Position numbers and translations under genes: made by a program
Notes under the pieces: generated by a model
Databases searched by the model: none
What the model was told of the DNA's origin: nothing
Seen by the model: the letters and a program-made list of their open reading frames with translations, nothing else
Part shown: in pieces, positions 31,070-43,603 of the stretch
Numbering within the stretch: the stretch's first letter is position 1
Layout of the letters: each line of letters opens with the position of its first letter
NCBI RefSeq assembly: GCF_000340215.1
Contig: NW_006921542.1
Coordinates: 772,267 to 836,266, forward strand
Length of the DNA: 64,000 bases
Direction of reading: 5' to 3'
From: Pseudocercospora fijiensis CIRAD86
Taxonomy: Eukaryota > Ascomycota > Dothideomycetes > Mycosphaerellales > Mycosphaerellaceae

Positions 31070-33719
31070 GTCTTCTAAAAGCTACTCTAAGCCTATATAC
31101 GCTTCCGCTTCTCGACCTAGTATTCTCTTCTACCTCCGCCCTTCGCCTCTTTATTATCGCTTATAAGGGTTTCGCTTAGACTAAATTTCGCATTCTCTCT
31201 ACGCTACTAGGTTCCCTCGATCTTAAGGTTTGTAAATTCCTCGATTAAGTCCTTTAGTATAATCTTTAGTATCTTATCTTAGCGACTCTAGTAGAGGAGG
31301 AAGTATCGGAATACTATAATAGATTCGAAGGTAGTAAGCGACTATATTCGATTAAAGTAGCCCTAGTAACGAGCGATACTAAAAGACCTCTTATAGCCTA
31401 TATCTACGCTTACTATAGCGAGGACGTCCTAAGTAACCGACGCTATCGTTAGAAACTTAGGCTCTAACCGCTACTATATAGCGAGAATATCGTTTCTAAA
31501 ATCGTCTAGAAAACCGAGATTATTAGCCCTCTTTCCGAGCCTATAAGTTTAGTACTTACTTATACGCCGATAGAGATCGAACTCTTTTTAATTTACTTTA
31601 GTAGTTACTTCCTCTTCTACCTTTACTTTCTATCTACGAAATAGGTAGAATATCGGAGCCTTCGTAGCCTTCTTTTTCTTTATACGAGCTGTATCTAGAT
31701 TACTTTCTTTTTAACGCTTATAGAATATCCTTTCTAGAATAGTTTAGTAATACTTAGGCGATTCCTCGTCCCTTTTCTATTCCCGCTTCTACTAGTATAT
31801 ATCCTTTTCTACTAGGTTTAGTAAGTATATAACGCTATAGAGATTCCCGAACGACTTGAAGGTAGTACTATAATACTTGTATAACTTAGTGTAGAAGGTA
31901 ACTATAGCTTTCGTTATAGCTACTTTCTAGAGGACGATCTTCTTAGCTAGATTAGCTACGGTTTCGTTAAGCTCGTTAAAAAGCTAGTTATAGTACGTAA
32001 AGATAAGGTAGATTATCGGTCCTCGGATTATTCTAATCGTAGCAGTAACCTTCGCGTAATACTTACTAATATCGAGGAGATACTCTACTTAGCGCTATTC
32101 GGCGGTAGTAAGCTAGAGCTACTTAATACCCTTAGAACTCTAATAGATCTCGAGAGCGGTACGTAAAGTATATCCCCTTATAACTATATAGAAAGTCGAA
32201 TCGAACTAGGTCTTTATATCTTAGGTAAAATAGAGTAGGCGCTAAGGAGGCTGCTTTTACTATCGCCTATTCTATATAATAATCTAGGTATCGGTTTTAG
32301 GGCGCTCGATAAGGTTCTTTTAAATAGCGTCGAATCGGTTATATCTCTATAAGCTCGAGTTTATATAGATTACTAGACGACGAAGCTAGAGAAGAAGAGT
32401 TAGAACTATACTAAATTGCTAGCTATAGCTACCGGCTACGGATAAAAGTTATACCTTATATAAAACGAGAGCGAGGCTCTCTACCTTATCTAGTCTTATA
32501 ACCGTACTAAGTTTCTTAACTTTAAGTTTACTTTATCCTTATTTAGGATCTTCTATTAGTTGTCGTTTAATAGTATAATTCTAAGCGTCCTAAAGAGGGC
32601 TTAAATCGCGATATAAACTATATAAGCGAGTTAGGGAAACTTCTCTAGAATTATAACTAGTAACGTCGGCTCCGATTTAATAGGGCTAGGGCTATTACTA
32701 AGCTCCTCTTTATCTTAATTATCGTACGTACCCGGAATCGTAGCGGGCTTAATATTTAAAAGATTAAGCTAGATTATAGACCTTATAATCTCGTCTATAT
32801 ACTCGACCCTATCGATACTATTAGTAATTTTAAAGACAAATATAAGTAAACAGTATATATAACGCCTTATATAATATTTAATTATTACTAGCGTTCTCTA
32901 TAGTAATCGACATTAGTTTTATAGTTACGCTAACCCTATCTATTACTATATAGATTAGCTTCGCTATATCCTAACTAGTATATAAATCTAGAACTTTAGG
33001 GAATCTAATTATAAGTTCCTAGAGTTTCTAATCCGAATTAAGTAAGTATAGTATAATCGAGAGGAAGGAGGCTCCGATAGTCTAGCTTAACTAGCTATCG
33101 ATAGTAATAGCTACTCGGCGAGTATTACGGAGGATCTCCTAAATTTCGTCTAACGTAGCCTTTTTATTCTTTTTAAATATAGTACGCTAGGTAATTGCGC
33201 TAAGATATAGGAGGAGGTAGTTTATACGATATAGATATATCTTCTATATAGACTCCCTTTCGTAGAAGTCTTCCGGAAAACCGTTTATAGCTAGTATTTC
33301 GTTTACTAGTTACTTAACATCTTCTAGAGAGAAACCGGTAGCCTTTAATCCTTAAGCTGCCTTTAGCGTAGCCTATAATAATTAGCTATATTTATAGGAT
33401 AAATCAAAGTAGCCGATAGCTATAGTCGGCATTTTAGAAGACGTACCTCTTTCTAGAACGCTATATCTATATTAACCCTCCTCTCTCCTTAAGATTCCCG
33501 ATACTATCTAGAATAGAGATAGTTAGTAGGCGATAAATTCGTATCCCCTATCTTTAGGTATTTTATAATTAAACCGTAGAAGTTATAGACAATTCCTAGT
33601 TAACCTTTAAGTCGAGAAGTCGTATAACGGTATAATATCCTCTCTATAAAGAACTTCTAGAATATATCTATTCGATCGTTACTACCTTATCGGATCGAGT
33701 ACTTCCTTAGTTTATACTC
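31070..33719 (-). pseudogene. hAT transposase, copy 2, 3' part (rest at 40,862-41,220)
   Basis: It aligns with 24,060-26,755 of copy 1, including core and dimerisation blocks and the introns near 32,386-32,454 and 33,370-33,460. The gene is interrupted after 33,719 by Ty3 element B, and the N-terminal part resumes at 40,862. RIP stops lie in both parts. Confidence 0.75.
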
Positions 33720-33919
33720 TATAAGAAGGGTTATATTAGCAGGTAGATAGGGTGGTAGTAGGTACAAGTAGTATTCGATAAGGATCTAGGAGGAGAGGGA
33801 GGAAGGTAGGAGAGTTAGCCTATTGCTAAGCGCTAAGCCCTACCTAAGGCATTAAGACTCTAACTTTACTCGAGCCTAGTTACATACTAAATACGTATAA
33901 CCTCTTTAGTCCTAATATA
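33720..33919 (-). repeat. 3' LTR of Ty3 element B
   Basis: On the plus strand it starts TATAAGAAGGG (RIPed TGTAAG) and ends CCTAATATA (RIPed TACA). It is nearly identical to 40,662-40,861, and similar to the 198-bp LTR at 58,568-58,765, which retains TGTA...TACA ends. Confidence 0.9.
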
Positions 33920-35110
33920 CGCTTCCCTTCTAAAGGCCGCGCCCTCGTAGCCGGTCTATATTCTAATCTTATCCTCTATTACTACTAACTTAGTAGGTCT
34001 AATAAGCTACTTAGCCCGCGCTAAATTAAATACGCAACTACCTAAGTATGTAACTATGTTAAACCTTACCTCTAATATAATATAATATTCAACTCTAACT
34101 ACGCTATCCTTATATATAATAAAGTAATATATAATTACGAGAATTAAGGACTATCGACTAATTATAATACGAGCGCGTCTTCCCTACTATAATAGGTAGG
34201 CGTACGAGGTATTACAGCACTGCCTCCGTTCTAAGTAATGTCGTTCCGAGTTCTTTGCGTCTACTCTAAAAGACCTAGAAATTTCCGCTCTAAGGGATTG
34301 TTCTTATTATTACGAGGGCTATTATTGTTCGTAGTTTCGCTAGCCCTAATTAGTTAGGTTTGGCAGTCTTTAATTGTTAATCTTATCTTATCTTTTCAAA
34401 AACACAGTTCGTCTAGTTTCTATAGGTAAAGGCTATTATAAGTACAATAGTTAAGGTTCGCCTCGCTTAAAGGGTCGGAAAGATCGAGGAGTAACCTATT
34501 ATACGCAAGATCGACCCTAGCTAGCTTAGCTCTATAGTTTTGCCCTTAGTTAGTCTATTGACCTAATCTTTTAAGCGGCTCTTAGTGTTTTAACTTAGCC
34601 TTAAAGTTTTAATTAAACCTTTAATATAGCTATTCTTTTAGCTTAACCGGTATACTCTAGCTCGTAGTATAGGTAAGGTTAGTAATAGTAGCGAGTAGGT
34701 AGTATTAACAATAGCGGCGCTAGCCGTCTTAGCGCTAACTTTACCTTGCTTCTAATTTCCTTCTTTAACTAATAATAACTTAGTAACACCGTTACTAATA
34801 TAGCCGTATCTTTCCTTCTTTAAGTAGTAATACACTCCGTAATACCGTTACTAATATAGCCGCGCCGGCTACCGGTACACTACTAGCTCGTAGCGCGATA
34901 CTATTATCTTTATTACCGTTATTCGTACGCGCGCGCGCGTATCGCCCTTATCGATCGCTTAGGCCTTAGGGCCTCGATAGAATAAAGGGACAAGAGAGGG
35001 CGCTAAGAGAAGGGTCTTATAGGGTGCGCTAGTAAAGAGGTAGATTCTATAGTAGTATAGTCTTATTGTCCTTTGTTGCTAACAATTACTTGCCTCTAAT
35101 TAGTTAGCTA
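33920..35110. other. Non-coding 3' region of element B with alternating CG run
   Basis: This long stretch between integrase end and 3' LTR has no recognised gene. It contains an alternating CGCGCGCGCG run near 34,930. The counterpart in element C is 58,766-59,900, with the same run near 59,725, so both belong to the family. Confidence 0.6.
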
Positions 35111-38100
35111 ATAGTACCCCGGGGGTAGTATTAATCCTAGGCCTTTCTAGTAACATTATAGGCCCTTAGTCTTCTTCTTATTCTTTACGCTAGTCCGATA
35201 CTTATCTAACAACTTAGTTATGTCCTTAAACGAGTCTTTAGCTTCCTACGAGTCCTATTTAGGTAAATAGCCTTGCTATCTTAGGAGGTATTCCTTCTTG
35301 CCTTGCCTAGTCCGATACTTTAGGATACGTTCTATAGACTATAGCTCTTTACTATTAGCTAGGACTTCTTCTAACTTAGCAGGCGCTTTATCGCCTTCGC
35401 GTTAATAGTATAGTTTAAGGAGGGATATATAGAAGGTGTTATAGATAGTGTAATAGGGTAGAAGCTATAACTAATAGGCCTATACGGAGGAGCCCTTAAC
35501 TTCTCGGATACGGAATAGGCTAATATATCTCGGTACGATCTTAGGCCTTGTTTTACTATTAGGTAATAGGTGTTTGCGGATGCGGAGGTTCTTCGTACTA
35601 AGTATAACTATATCGCCTTGTTTGAAGGTTATTAGTATATAACGCTTATCGTAGTAGGCCTTTTAGTAGGCCTATGCCCTTGCTAGTTTATTAGCTATTT
35701 TAGCGTAAATTTCTCGCATCTTTTAAATCCTCTTAATAGCTGCTAGTGTCTTAGGTACTTAACGCGCTTCTATTTCCTTACGCTCGGCCTCGAGCGAGGT
35801 AAATAGATCTTATAGCAAGGCAGCGTTTTAGCCTATTATAGCTATATACGGTAAAACCTTAGTTAACGAGTGTACGCTATTATTGTATACGAATTCTATA
35901 GGCTATAGGAGATTAACCTAATCCTCGGGGTTGTTATTAATATAGCTGCGTAGGTACTACTATAGGGTAGCATTCTGCCTCTCTATTTAACCGTTAGTCT
36001 ATAGATAGAAGGCTATTAATAGCCGATGCTTTAGTCTTAGTTGTAGGTATATTTCGCTCTAATAGTGCGATGTTAGTATCGATCTACGATTAGATACTAT
36101 CCCCTTAGGGGTTCCCTAATAGGTATAGAAGATATTAGTCTATAGCGCCTCTGCTATATTAATAGCAGTCCAATCCTTACGCGCCGGGATATATCGAGCG
36201 CCTTTAGTAAATCGATGTACTATAATAAGGATAGTATTATATACGTCCTTACTACCTCTACGCTTAGCAGGCGGGAGGCCTATAATAAAGTCTATTATAA
36301 GCTCTGTAAATAGCTTCTTTAGAATAGGAAGCGAAGACAGCTCGCCGAATAGTAAGTGCTTCGGTGCTTTAACTCGCTAGTATACTATATATATCTATAT
36401 ATACTTCTTTATATGCCGCTTACTATTTAGCTAGTAGTATATGCGCGATAGTAACTCGTACGCCCTCTCTATACTATAGTAACTAGCGAGCTTACTATTA
36501 TAGTGCCTCTTTAAAAGCTCTTGTCTAATCGATTGTTTAGCGGGGATATAGTATCTGCCCTTAAACCTTAAGTAACCCTTATCGTCGATCGACTAACTAT
36601 TACTCTTACTAGATCGAGTCGCCCGTCTACTTACAAGCCTATTAATACGCTCGATAGCAAAGGCGTCCCTCTACTAAGCGCGTAACAGCTTATCTATAAA
36701 CGATTAACTATCCCTATTCGTAAGGTTATTTAATAGCACCCTTGCTATCGAACGAGGTACGCATTATATATATCTAATAGTACTAGCAGCCGGAACTACT
36801 ATAACCTCTTCTATAGTGCTATCGCTATATTAGCTATTACTACAGATAGCAATATCTTTAATCGAGTTATTATAGCTCGAGCGATCTACGTCCTTTCTTT
36901 TAACGTATACTAGAAGAACGACAACTCCGCTATAGTATTTGTTACTACCGCGAGGTCCGGAAGTCCGCTTATCCTACGCTTGCTTATTAACAATACGGGC
37001 TATAGTAATCTTATACTATAGGGTTAGAAACAATAAATTAATAGATTACTAAGTCTCGCTATCGTAATTAGGTCGCCTCGATAGGCTATCGGTAGGGTTA
37101 CTTACGCCTAGCCGGTATAATATATTAAAATCGAACCCGGCGAGGTAGACGGCCTATCTAGCCTATCGACCTATAACCCTAGTAACCTTAGTAATGCTAC
37201 GGAGGTTGTTATAGTCTATATAGACCTATATCGTATATTAAGCCCTATCGAGGTAGTGCCTCTAATACTTAAAGGCCTCGATAATAGCTAGTAACTCTTA
37301 CTCGTAGGTCTTATAGCGACGCTCTATATCGATTATCTTTCGTAAAAAGAAGGCAAACGGGTGCTAACAGGTATTATTAGCCTATTGTAACATAATAGCT
37401 AATATAGCGAACTATAAAGCGTTAGTCTTAATACGGATCTGCTTACTTAGTATAAAATAGTATAATAAGGGGACTTTAGTAAAGCGTTGCTTTAAGCCGT
37501 TAAAAGCGGCTTGTACCTTATTAGTCTATTTAAACTCTCTAGTCGGGTTAGCCTTAGTTTTAGTAAGCTTAGTTAGTAGTATTACGTACCTTAAGTAACC
37601 CTCGATAAATCGACGATAGAAATTAGTAAAGCCGAGGAATAACTAAAGTTCTTTAATACTAGTAGGTGTTAGCTACTTAGTAATAGTCTTAATCCGATTA
37701 GGATTAGCCTTAATACCCTTAGTTAATACGAGGAAGCTAAGGAAGGACACCTCCTTAGTAGTAAAGGTATATTTAGAAGGCTTACAATATAGCCTATAGG
37801 CCCTTAGGCGATCGAGCACCTTGCGGACTATAGCCTAGTACTCCGCAATGTTAGGTAAGTATATATAAACTAGGATGTTATCTCGGTAAACTATATAGAG
37901 GTAGTCTAATAGGCCTAATAGGGCCCGATTAATATAGGACTAGAAGGTTATAGGGGCATTAGCTAGCCTAAATAGTATAACTAAGTACTCGAAATAGCTA
38001 TAACGAGTACGGAAGGCCGTCTTCTATTCGTCGCCCTTGCGAATACAAATGCGGTAATAGGCGTCCTTAATGTCTAATATAGTATAGTAGTAAGCACTAG

Positions 38101-39060
38101 AAAGGCGATCGAGGGTCTTATTAATAAGCGGAAGTAGATAGCGGTCTTTAATAGTAATAGCATTAAGCCTACGATAATCGATATATAGGCGTAGGCTACT
38201 ATCCTTCTTTAGTACAAACAGGATAGGTGCACTAGTAGGGCTATTACTATACCGTATCCGGCTATTTGCTAGGTTTTTATCTAGGTACTTACGTAATATA
38301 GCAAGCTCTCGTTCACTAAGGTTATAGAGAGGACTAAAAAGGACCTCTTTGCCCTCTATAATATTAATCTTATAATCCGTCTCTTTAAATATAGGCAATG
38401 TCGATACTAGGTAGTGTTTAAATACATTAATATAGGTCTCTCGAATAGGCTCTAGTATACGAGCAAGCTAATTAGGGTCTATGCTATTAGGGGGCATAGG
38501 TTTATCGTTATTACTACCGAGTAGGTTAGTAGTCGGGTCCGCTAGGGTTAGGTTGCTAATAAATAGGACCCTAATATCGTTAGGGCACTCGCTAATATTA
38601 ATATGTTTAATATCCTCTTTCCTAGCGATTCTAAATCGCTATTACTAACTGCCTAAGTCTATAGCTATAGCGTAGTACTTAAGGATAGGGTTGGTAATAA
38701 TAATAGTAGCTCCCCTATATAGGTAGTCTATATCTACTATGTAGGTAGTAAAGTCTAGTAGGCGCTTATTGCCGAGGTCGTCTTTTAGAACTATAGGGAC
38801 ATAGTAGGCCCTATAAGTTAAGTGCCGAGCGTTATTAAACTAAGCAAGGGTTAGTAGGTTAGTCCTAGGTAATTGTCGAAGGTCTAATTACTTAGCTAGG
38901 CGATAGCTAATAAGGGCACTAACTAAATTTCCTAGATCTAGTATAACCTTAGTCTTATAATTAGTGCTATACGAGTCCGATACGAGATAGGTACGTATAA
39001 TAGCTAGTACAATGTCGATAGTCTTACGCCGTATAAGGCTAACAGTTAGTATAGCGCTTA
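35110..39060 (-). pseudogene. Ty3 Pol of element B (protease, RT, RNase H, integrase), fossil
   Basis: RT is clear at 38,024-38,398 ([38 protein letters not shown]). The active-site strand is at about 37,860-37,890 (YRDNILVYI, from a Y/F-x-DD-IL motif). RNase H lies at about 37.0-37.5 kb and integrase with a zinc-binding N-terminus at about 36.9-35.5 kb. The C-terminus reads KYRTSVKNKKKTKGL just before TAA near 35.15 kb. All functions are lost to stops. In the family, Pol makes cDNA and integrates it, often towards heterochromatin. Confidence 0.85.
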
Positions 39061-39099
39061 TTCTTTTTTCGAAGGTTAGCCTATAGGGGTAGCGTTAGC

Positions 39100-40640
39100 T
39101 ACTAAGAGGTGCTTTCGGTACTTAGCGGTAGTACGGTCGATTCGGGCCTAGTCCTTAGGTTTGTCGCATTAGCCTAGCAGATAGCTAGTACTATTATAGT
39201 TGAAGCACTTTAATCCGGTTAGGAGATTGCTATAGCCGCTATTGCTACTATTGTTAGCCGAGCGATTAGTACTATAGGGATACGAGCCCCTTCCGCGGCC
39301 CCTATTATAGCCTCCTCTATATAGCCGCCGGCTACGGCCTCTTCTACGGTCGTTGTTACTGTTCCTATTGTTAGCGTTATTGTCTTAGTAGGAACTTTAG
39401 TTTCCTCCGCGGGCACTACGGTTACTATAGTTAGTACTAGTTAGTCGAATCCTCGACTCTAGCTGTTACTAAAGCTAAATAGCTTGTTTAGCTGTTTCTA
39501 CTTCGACTATAAATTAAATGCGTATTAGATTAGCCTATTCGAATACACGGCGGCGGTCTAATTTAAGGACTAATTCCTATCTTAATTTAGGGCGTATTTC
39601 GGAGATCTATATAGAATTAGTTTTAGCCGGAAGGTTATCCTCGAGGGTATTTAAATAGGCTTTAAATAAGCGAGCTAATTGATTAGTCTTTTATTTAGCT
39701 CGAAGGTATTAGTCCTAAGCGTATTATTGCCTTAGTATAGGGTTTCTAAGGGTGTCTAGTATAATAGTCTTATAGGTTTTCTACTAAATAGTAGCCTAGT
39801 TACTAAGGGAATCGAAATAATTATCCTAAGTACGTTTTAGGTCGCTATTAATATACTGTATAGCGTATACGACTAAGGAATAGTTATCTAGCAGCGCTCT
39901 CGTTACATTGCGCTAGTTAAGCTTATAGTTACGAATATAGTCGTTATATTGCTTCCGACTAGAGCTATTAAATACGGTGTAGTCTTTAAGTTTAGTATCC
40001 TTCTTTTAAATAGTTAGTAAGGAAGGCCCTACTGCTAGTCTAGCATTAGATACTAGGGACTCCTATAGGCGGCGAATTTCGAGGAGATTATCCTTTAACT
40101 ATTGTTCTTAACGTAAGGTAGTAAGCCTGTTTTAGGTAGCTTCTTAAAGTCTCGCTACTAGCTAGGGGCTAAAGGCTAGTTAGCTATATCGACGGTTAAC
40201 AATATTGCTAAGAATATCGTTAATAGGCAACGATAGGTTATCCCCTTCGATTATAGGTTCTTTAGTAGGCCCTCCGGTAGGCTCTTTAGTAGGCACTTTA
40301 GCAGGAACTGTGCTACTAGCGTTGTTATTGCTAGCGCTACTAGCGGCGCCGCGGGTATTGTTGTTACTTCGTAATAAACCGGCTATTATAATAAGGGGTA
40401 ACACTAGAAATATATTATAGGCCCCTATAGTACGGATATAGCGGAATTAGTAGGTATCGGCTTAGTGCGATTGACTTAGTATAATAGGCCGTATAGAAGG
40501 CCTTGCTTAATAATTGGTACGGTTGTTCTAATAGAATAGTACGTATAGGTCCCGTTCTTCGGGCGTAATATAGTTCGATTAACGATTTTCGTAGCTATAC
40601 CGCTAAAAGCTTAAAATAAGGACTATCTAGCTACTACCCT
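39100..40640 (-). pseudogene. Ty3 Gag of element B (fossil)
   Basis: At about 39,170-39,225 the minus strand reads KCFNYNSTSYLLG-C, a CCHC knuckle with one Cys and the His changed to Tyr (TGT/CAT to TAT) by RIP. Upstream are Gln- and Arg-rich capsid-like sequence and an Ala/Asn/Thr-rich segment (about 40.2-40.4 kb). Short ORFs at 39,219-39,416 and 40,180-40,420 are pieces or shadows of this gene. Confidence 0.7.
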
Positions 40641-40661
40641 TAAAGGGTAGATCGAATACTG

Positions 40662-40861
40662 TATAAGAAGGGTTATATTAGCAGGTAGATAGGGTAGTAG
40701 TAGGTACAAGTAGTATTCGATAAGGATCTAGAAGGAGAGGGAGGAAGGTAGGAGAGTTAGCCTATTGCTAAGCGCTAAGCCTTGCCTAAGGCATTAAGAC
40801 TCTAACTTCACTCGAGCCTAGTTATATACTAATCACGTATAACCTCTTTAGTCCTAATATA
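40662..40861 (-). repeat. 5' LTR of Ty3 element B
   Basis: Pairs with 33,720-33,919 at the same 200-bp length. Gag begins on its left side, which makes it the upstream LTR. The primer-binding site next to it (about 40,640-40,661) is too RIPed to assign a tRNA. Confidence 0.9.
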
Positions 40862-41449
40862 CTCCTTTAAGTATAAGTATAGAGGGAACAATATCTTATA
40901 GACCTATTAATTTTAATTAAACTACTCGGTATACTCGGGTTTCTAGAGATACGCCTAGCTCGCCTTTTCGAATATATTCGGATTAATACTCGATATTCTT
41001 ATATCTCCGAATAACCTTCTACTTATACTCTAAAAAGGGAAGAACTAAAAAGTAGTACCCTATAACGAATTTCTACTACTAGTATTCGGAGAGGATAAAT
41101 CTACCCCTAATCGTCGTCTAGTAATCGATAGGCTCGAAAGCGAGTATATACCTTCGTCCTAACATCGTCGTAATCTAGTTCGTATACTAGACTATTTCGA
41201 CTATTGTCTCGTCGTTACTCTTCCTAGTATAGCGCCTAGTATCTATATAATCTCGGTCGGTATATTTGAAAGTTTTATATAGTAAGGTAAGGAGTAGTAG
41301 ATATATACAACTAGCTAAAGGGAGATACTCTTTCTTTTATCGTATTATATCGGTAGGAATAGCTAGATAGTAACTAGCTAGCTATCTTTTTTTTGTATCC
41401 TAGCTACCCTAGCTATCCTAACTACCCGAATTTTGCCTTCTATATAGCG

Positions 41450-42800
41450 GCTCTCTCCTACTAACGGAACCGAGCTACTATACCTACTAAATCTAAGCTC
41501 GTTTTTAGTCTTAATCTATCCTCTTTCGGTATAAGACACTCGATAAGTAAATGCTTAGGCCGAGTCTAACTACGATACCTAAGACTAACTAATAGCTCTA
41601 TTAACTAATCCTAATCCTCGAACTCCTTCCGCTTCTTAGTAAAGACCTTAAAGAGCGCTCGAGCTTCGTTAGGTACCTACGGAGTAGTCGAGATAAAGCC
41701 GTATCGCTAAAATAGGTAATCCTTCGGAGGCTTATATAGAGATTTAGAGAACTCTAACGGTAACCTATCCTACTAGTAGCTTAGATTCCGGATATAAGCC
41801 CTTTCTACCTTAGTAAAGATTTTATATAGTAGTAGTACTCTACCCTCGAGAAATGCTTTTTATTTCACTATTAGTATCTACCGGCTACGAACGCCGGCTA
41901 TATATGCTAAGTATAGAATAGTTACCTATACCCCTTTCTCTTTTAGTAACTCCTCTACCGTCCCTAGATACTTAGCCCCTATTATATTAATCGCAACCTA
42001 CTTTACTTTTATAGACGTAAAGGTAGCGCTCTAATACTAATAAAGAAATTTTTATTCTATATCGAGGATATAAAGACGACTAGTCTCGATTCTAATCCTC
42101 GCTAGCTTTTTATAGTAGCTTTAACGATAATTTCTAGATTAATAGGACCTATACGTTAGCCCTTTACTAGTACCTCGTCTTTTTAACTATAGTCGATCTA
42201 CTCCTAGCGCTTATCGTTTATAGCGTTAGGCCCTAAGACTGTTCCTATTACCAGATCGACGCACAGCATCTCTTTACTTTTTTAGTTCCTTTATTCGTAG
42301 TATTAAGCTCTTACGGTATTCTAAACTATAGTATTATAGTTCTTAGCTATCTATATATCTCTATTACTATCCTTCGTATAGATAGAGATAGCGGTAATAG
42401 GTCTAAATACTATTAGTTAACGTCTTAAAGAGAGAATACCGGCTATAGCTACCGGCGATAGCTACTAGCTACTATAGCTGCCGGCTATATTAACTTACGG
42501 TACTAGAAAGTTACGCTCGAAAACTAGACCTAATTCCTTCCTTCTCTAAGTCTTCTCTTAGGTTGTCTTCTTATTCTAACCTTTACTTTTTTCTATAGGC
42601 GCTAGCTATTAATAGAATGACTTTTTCCGCGCCTTTCTTCTCTTATTCTCCGATCTTTTATCCTTATCTATCTTCTCCTTTCTCTCGTAGTCTCGTACGT
42701 AAGTCTTCTTTATAGAGTAGTTCTCTTTAGTCTTACGCTTTTTTCTTAGATACTTAGGTAATATAAACTCGCGGTCGTTAGTTCTATCTTCTATCTAGCG
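41450..42800 (-). pseudogene. ORF-A, copy 2
   Basis: Aligns with 27,400-28,750 of copy 1, including both introns (GCCGGC arrays near 41,880-41,905 and 42,440-42,500), the basic first exon and the near-palindrome TAGCGCGCGGCGCGCTT. It is broken by RIP stops. A pure G-run (about 42,834-42,856) lies just upstream. Confidence 0.6.
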
Positions 42801-43603
42801 CGCGGCGCGCTTCTCTCTTACTATTTTAAGGAAGGGGGGGGAGGGGGGGCAGGGGCGTAGTATATAGTAGGTACAATAGGTATAGGTATAGTAGAAGAAG
42901 AAGTTAAAAGGTATAAGAATATCGCGAAGCTCTAATTGTTACCGCCTACGTAACGTTATATAGATAAGCTTTAATAACTACGGCAACTACGCCCTACTAA
43001 CTATAACTACGCCCTAGTAACAGCAACTACGACCTACTAACGGTAACTACGACCTAGTAACGTTAATAGCTATTATTAAGGCAATCGCGAGCGTAGTAAA
43101 TTTAACCTAGTTACTATTATAGACGGTAATAGTAGCCTATAGGCAAATAACTATCTATAGCAATCCTAGGCTAGGAGACTCCTATCTTATTAAATCTAGC
43201 TAATCTGCTTTACTCTTATTAGATACATATATAAGACTCTTAATGTTCCTAGTAGCTATAATAGTCTATTCCGGATTTATTTACTATCCGAAGACGTAAA
43301 GATATATAAGATCGATAGGAACAACCGATATCTTCTTATAGCCCTAGGAAATACTCTATTAGAGATTAATACTAAAACTCGCCTATAGAATAGTTAAAAC
43401 TAATATAGTTTCTAGTATAGCTAGCAATCGTAGCTAATAGTCAAATAAGAGTGTCCTTATAGTAAAGGTAATATAGTCTCTAGTTCTAACTAGGAATCTA
43501 TATAATTTAAAAAAACTAACCCGGAACTAGGGAGCTAGTTTGCCGCTAAGAAACTGAACTATATACGTTTAGTAGTTTGCAAACCGAACTACTATAGGGT
43601 CTA

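Larger units (their letters stand above)
33720..40861 (-). mobile_element. Ty3/gypsy retrotransposon B, complete, RIPed
   Basis: Two 200-bp LTRs (33,720-33,919 and 40,662-40,861) enclose gag-pol read on the minus strand, so the right LTR is the 5' one. Order is gag with CCHC knuckle, protease, RT, RNase H, integrase. TACTC lies directly left of the left LTR and overlaps the end of the right LTR; the target duplication is 3-5 bp depending on where the LTR end is set. Element C is a close relative. Confidence 0.9.
29368..43603 (-). mobile_element. hAT DNA transposon, copy 2, split by Ty3 element B
   Basis: 29,368-33,719 and 40,862-43,603 align in order with 21,953-29,367 of copy 1, with mostly RIP-type differences. 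The alignment includes the CENP-A-like H3 gene, transposase, ORF-A and the terminal repeat, which here ends ACTACTATAGGGTCTA at 43,603. Only 43 bp of it remain left of copy 1 (19,424-19,466). The cassette with the canonical-like H3 and the plus-strand ORF is absent. It was therefore the target of copy 1 and of element B. Confidence 0.8.

Noticed and set aside
34920..34942. Alternating CG run as a regulatory or Z-DNA site
   Set aside because: It recurs at the equivalent place in element C and is best treated as part of the non-coding end of that retrotransposon family.
39219..40420. Ala/Thr/Val-rich short ORFs in element B
   Set aside because: Low-complexity fragments of the Gag frame or its opposite strand, not separate genes.
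19467..43603. A giant Starship-type element
   Set aside because: No captain-type tyrosine recombinase was recognised. The ends, 8-bp duplication and transposase are those of a hAT element.
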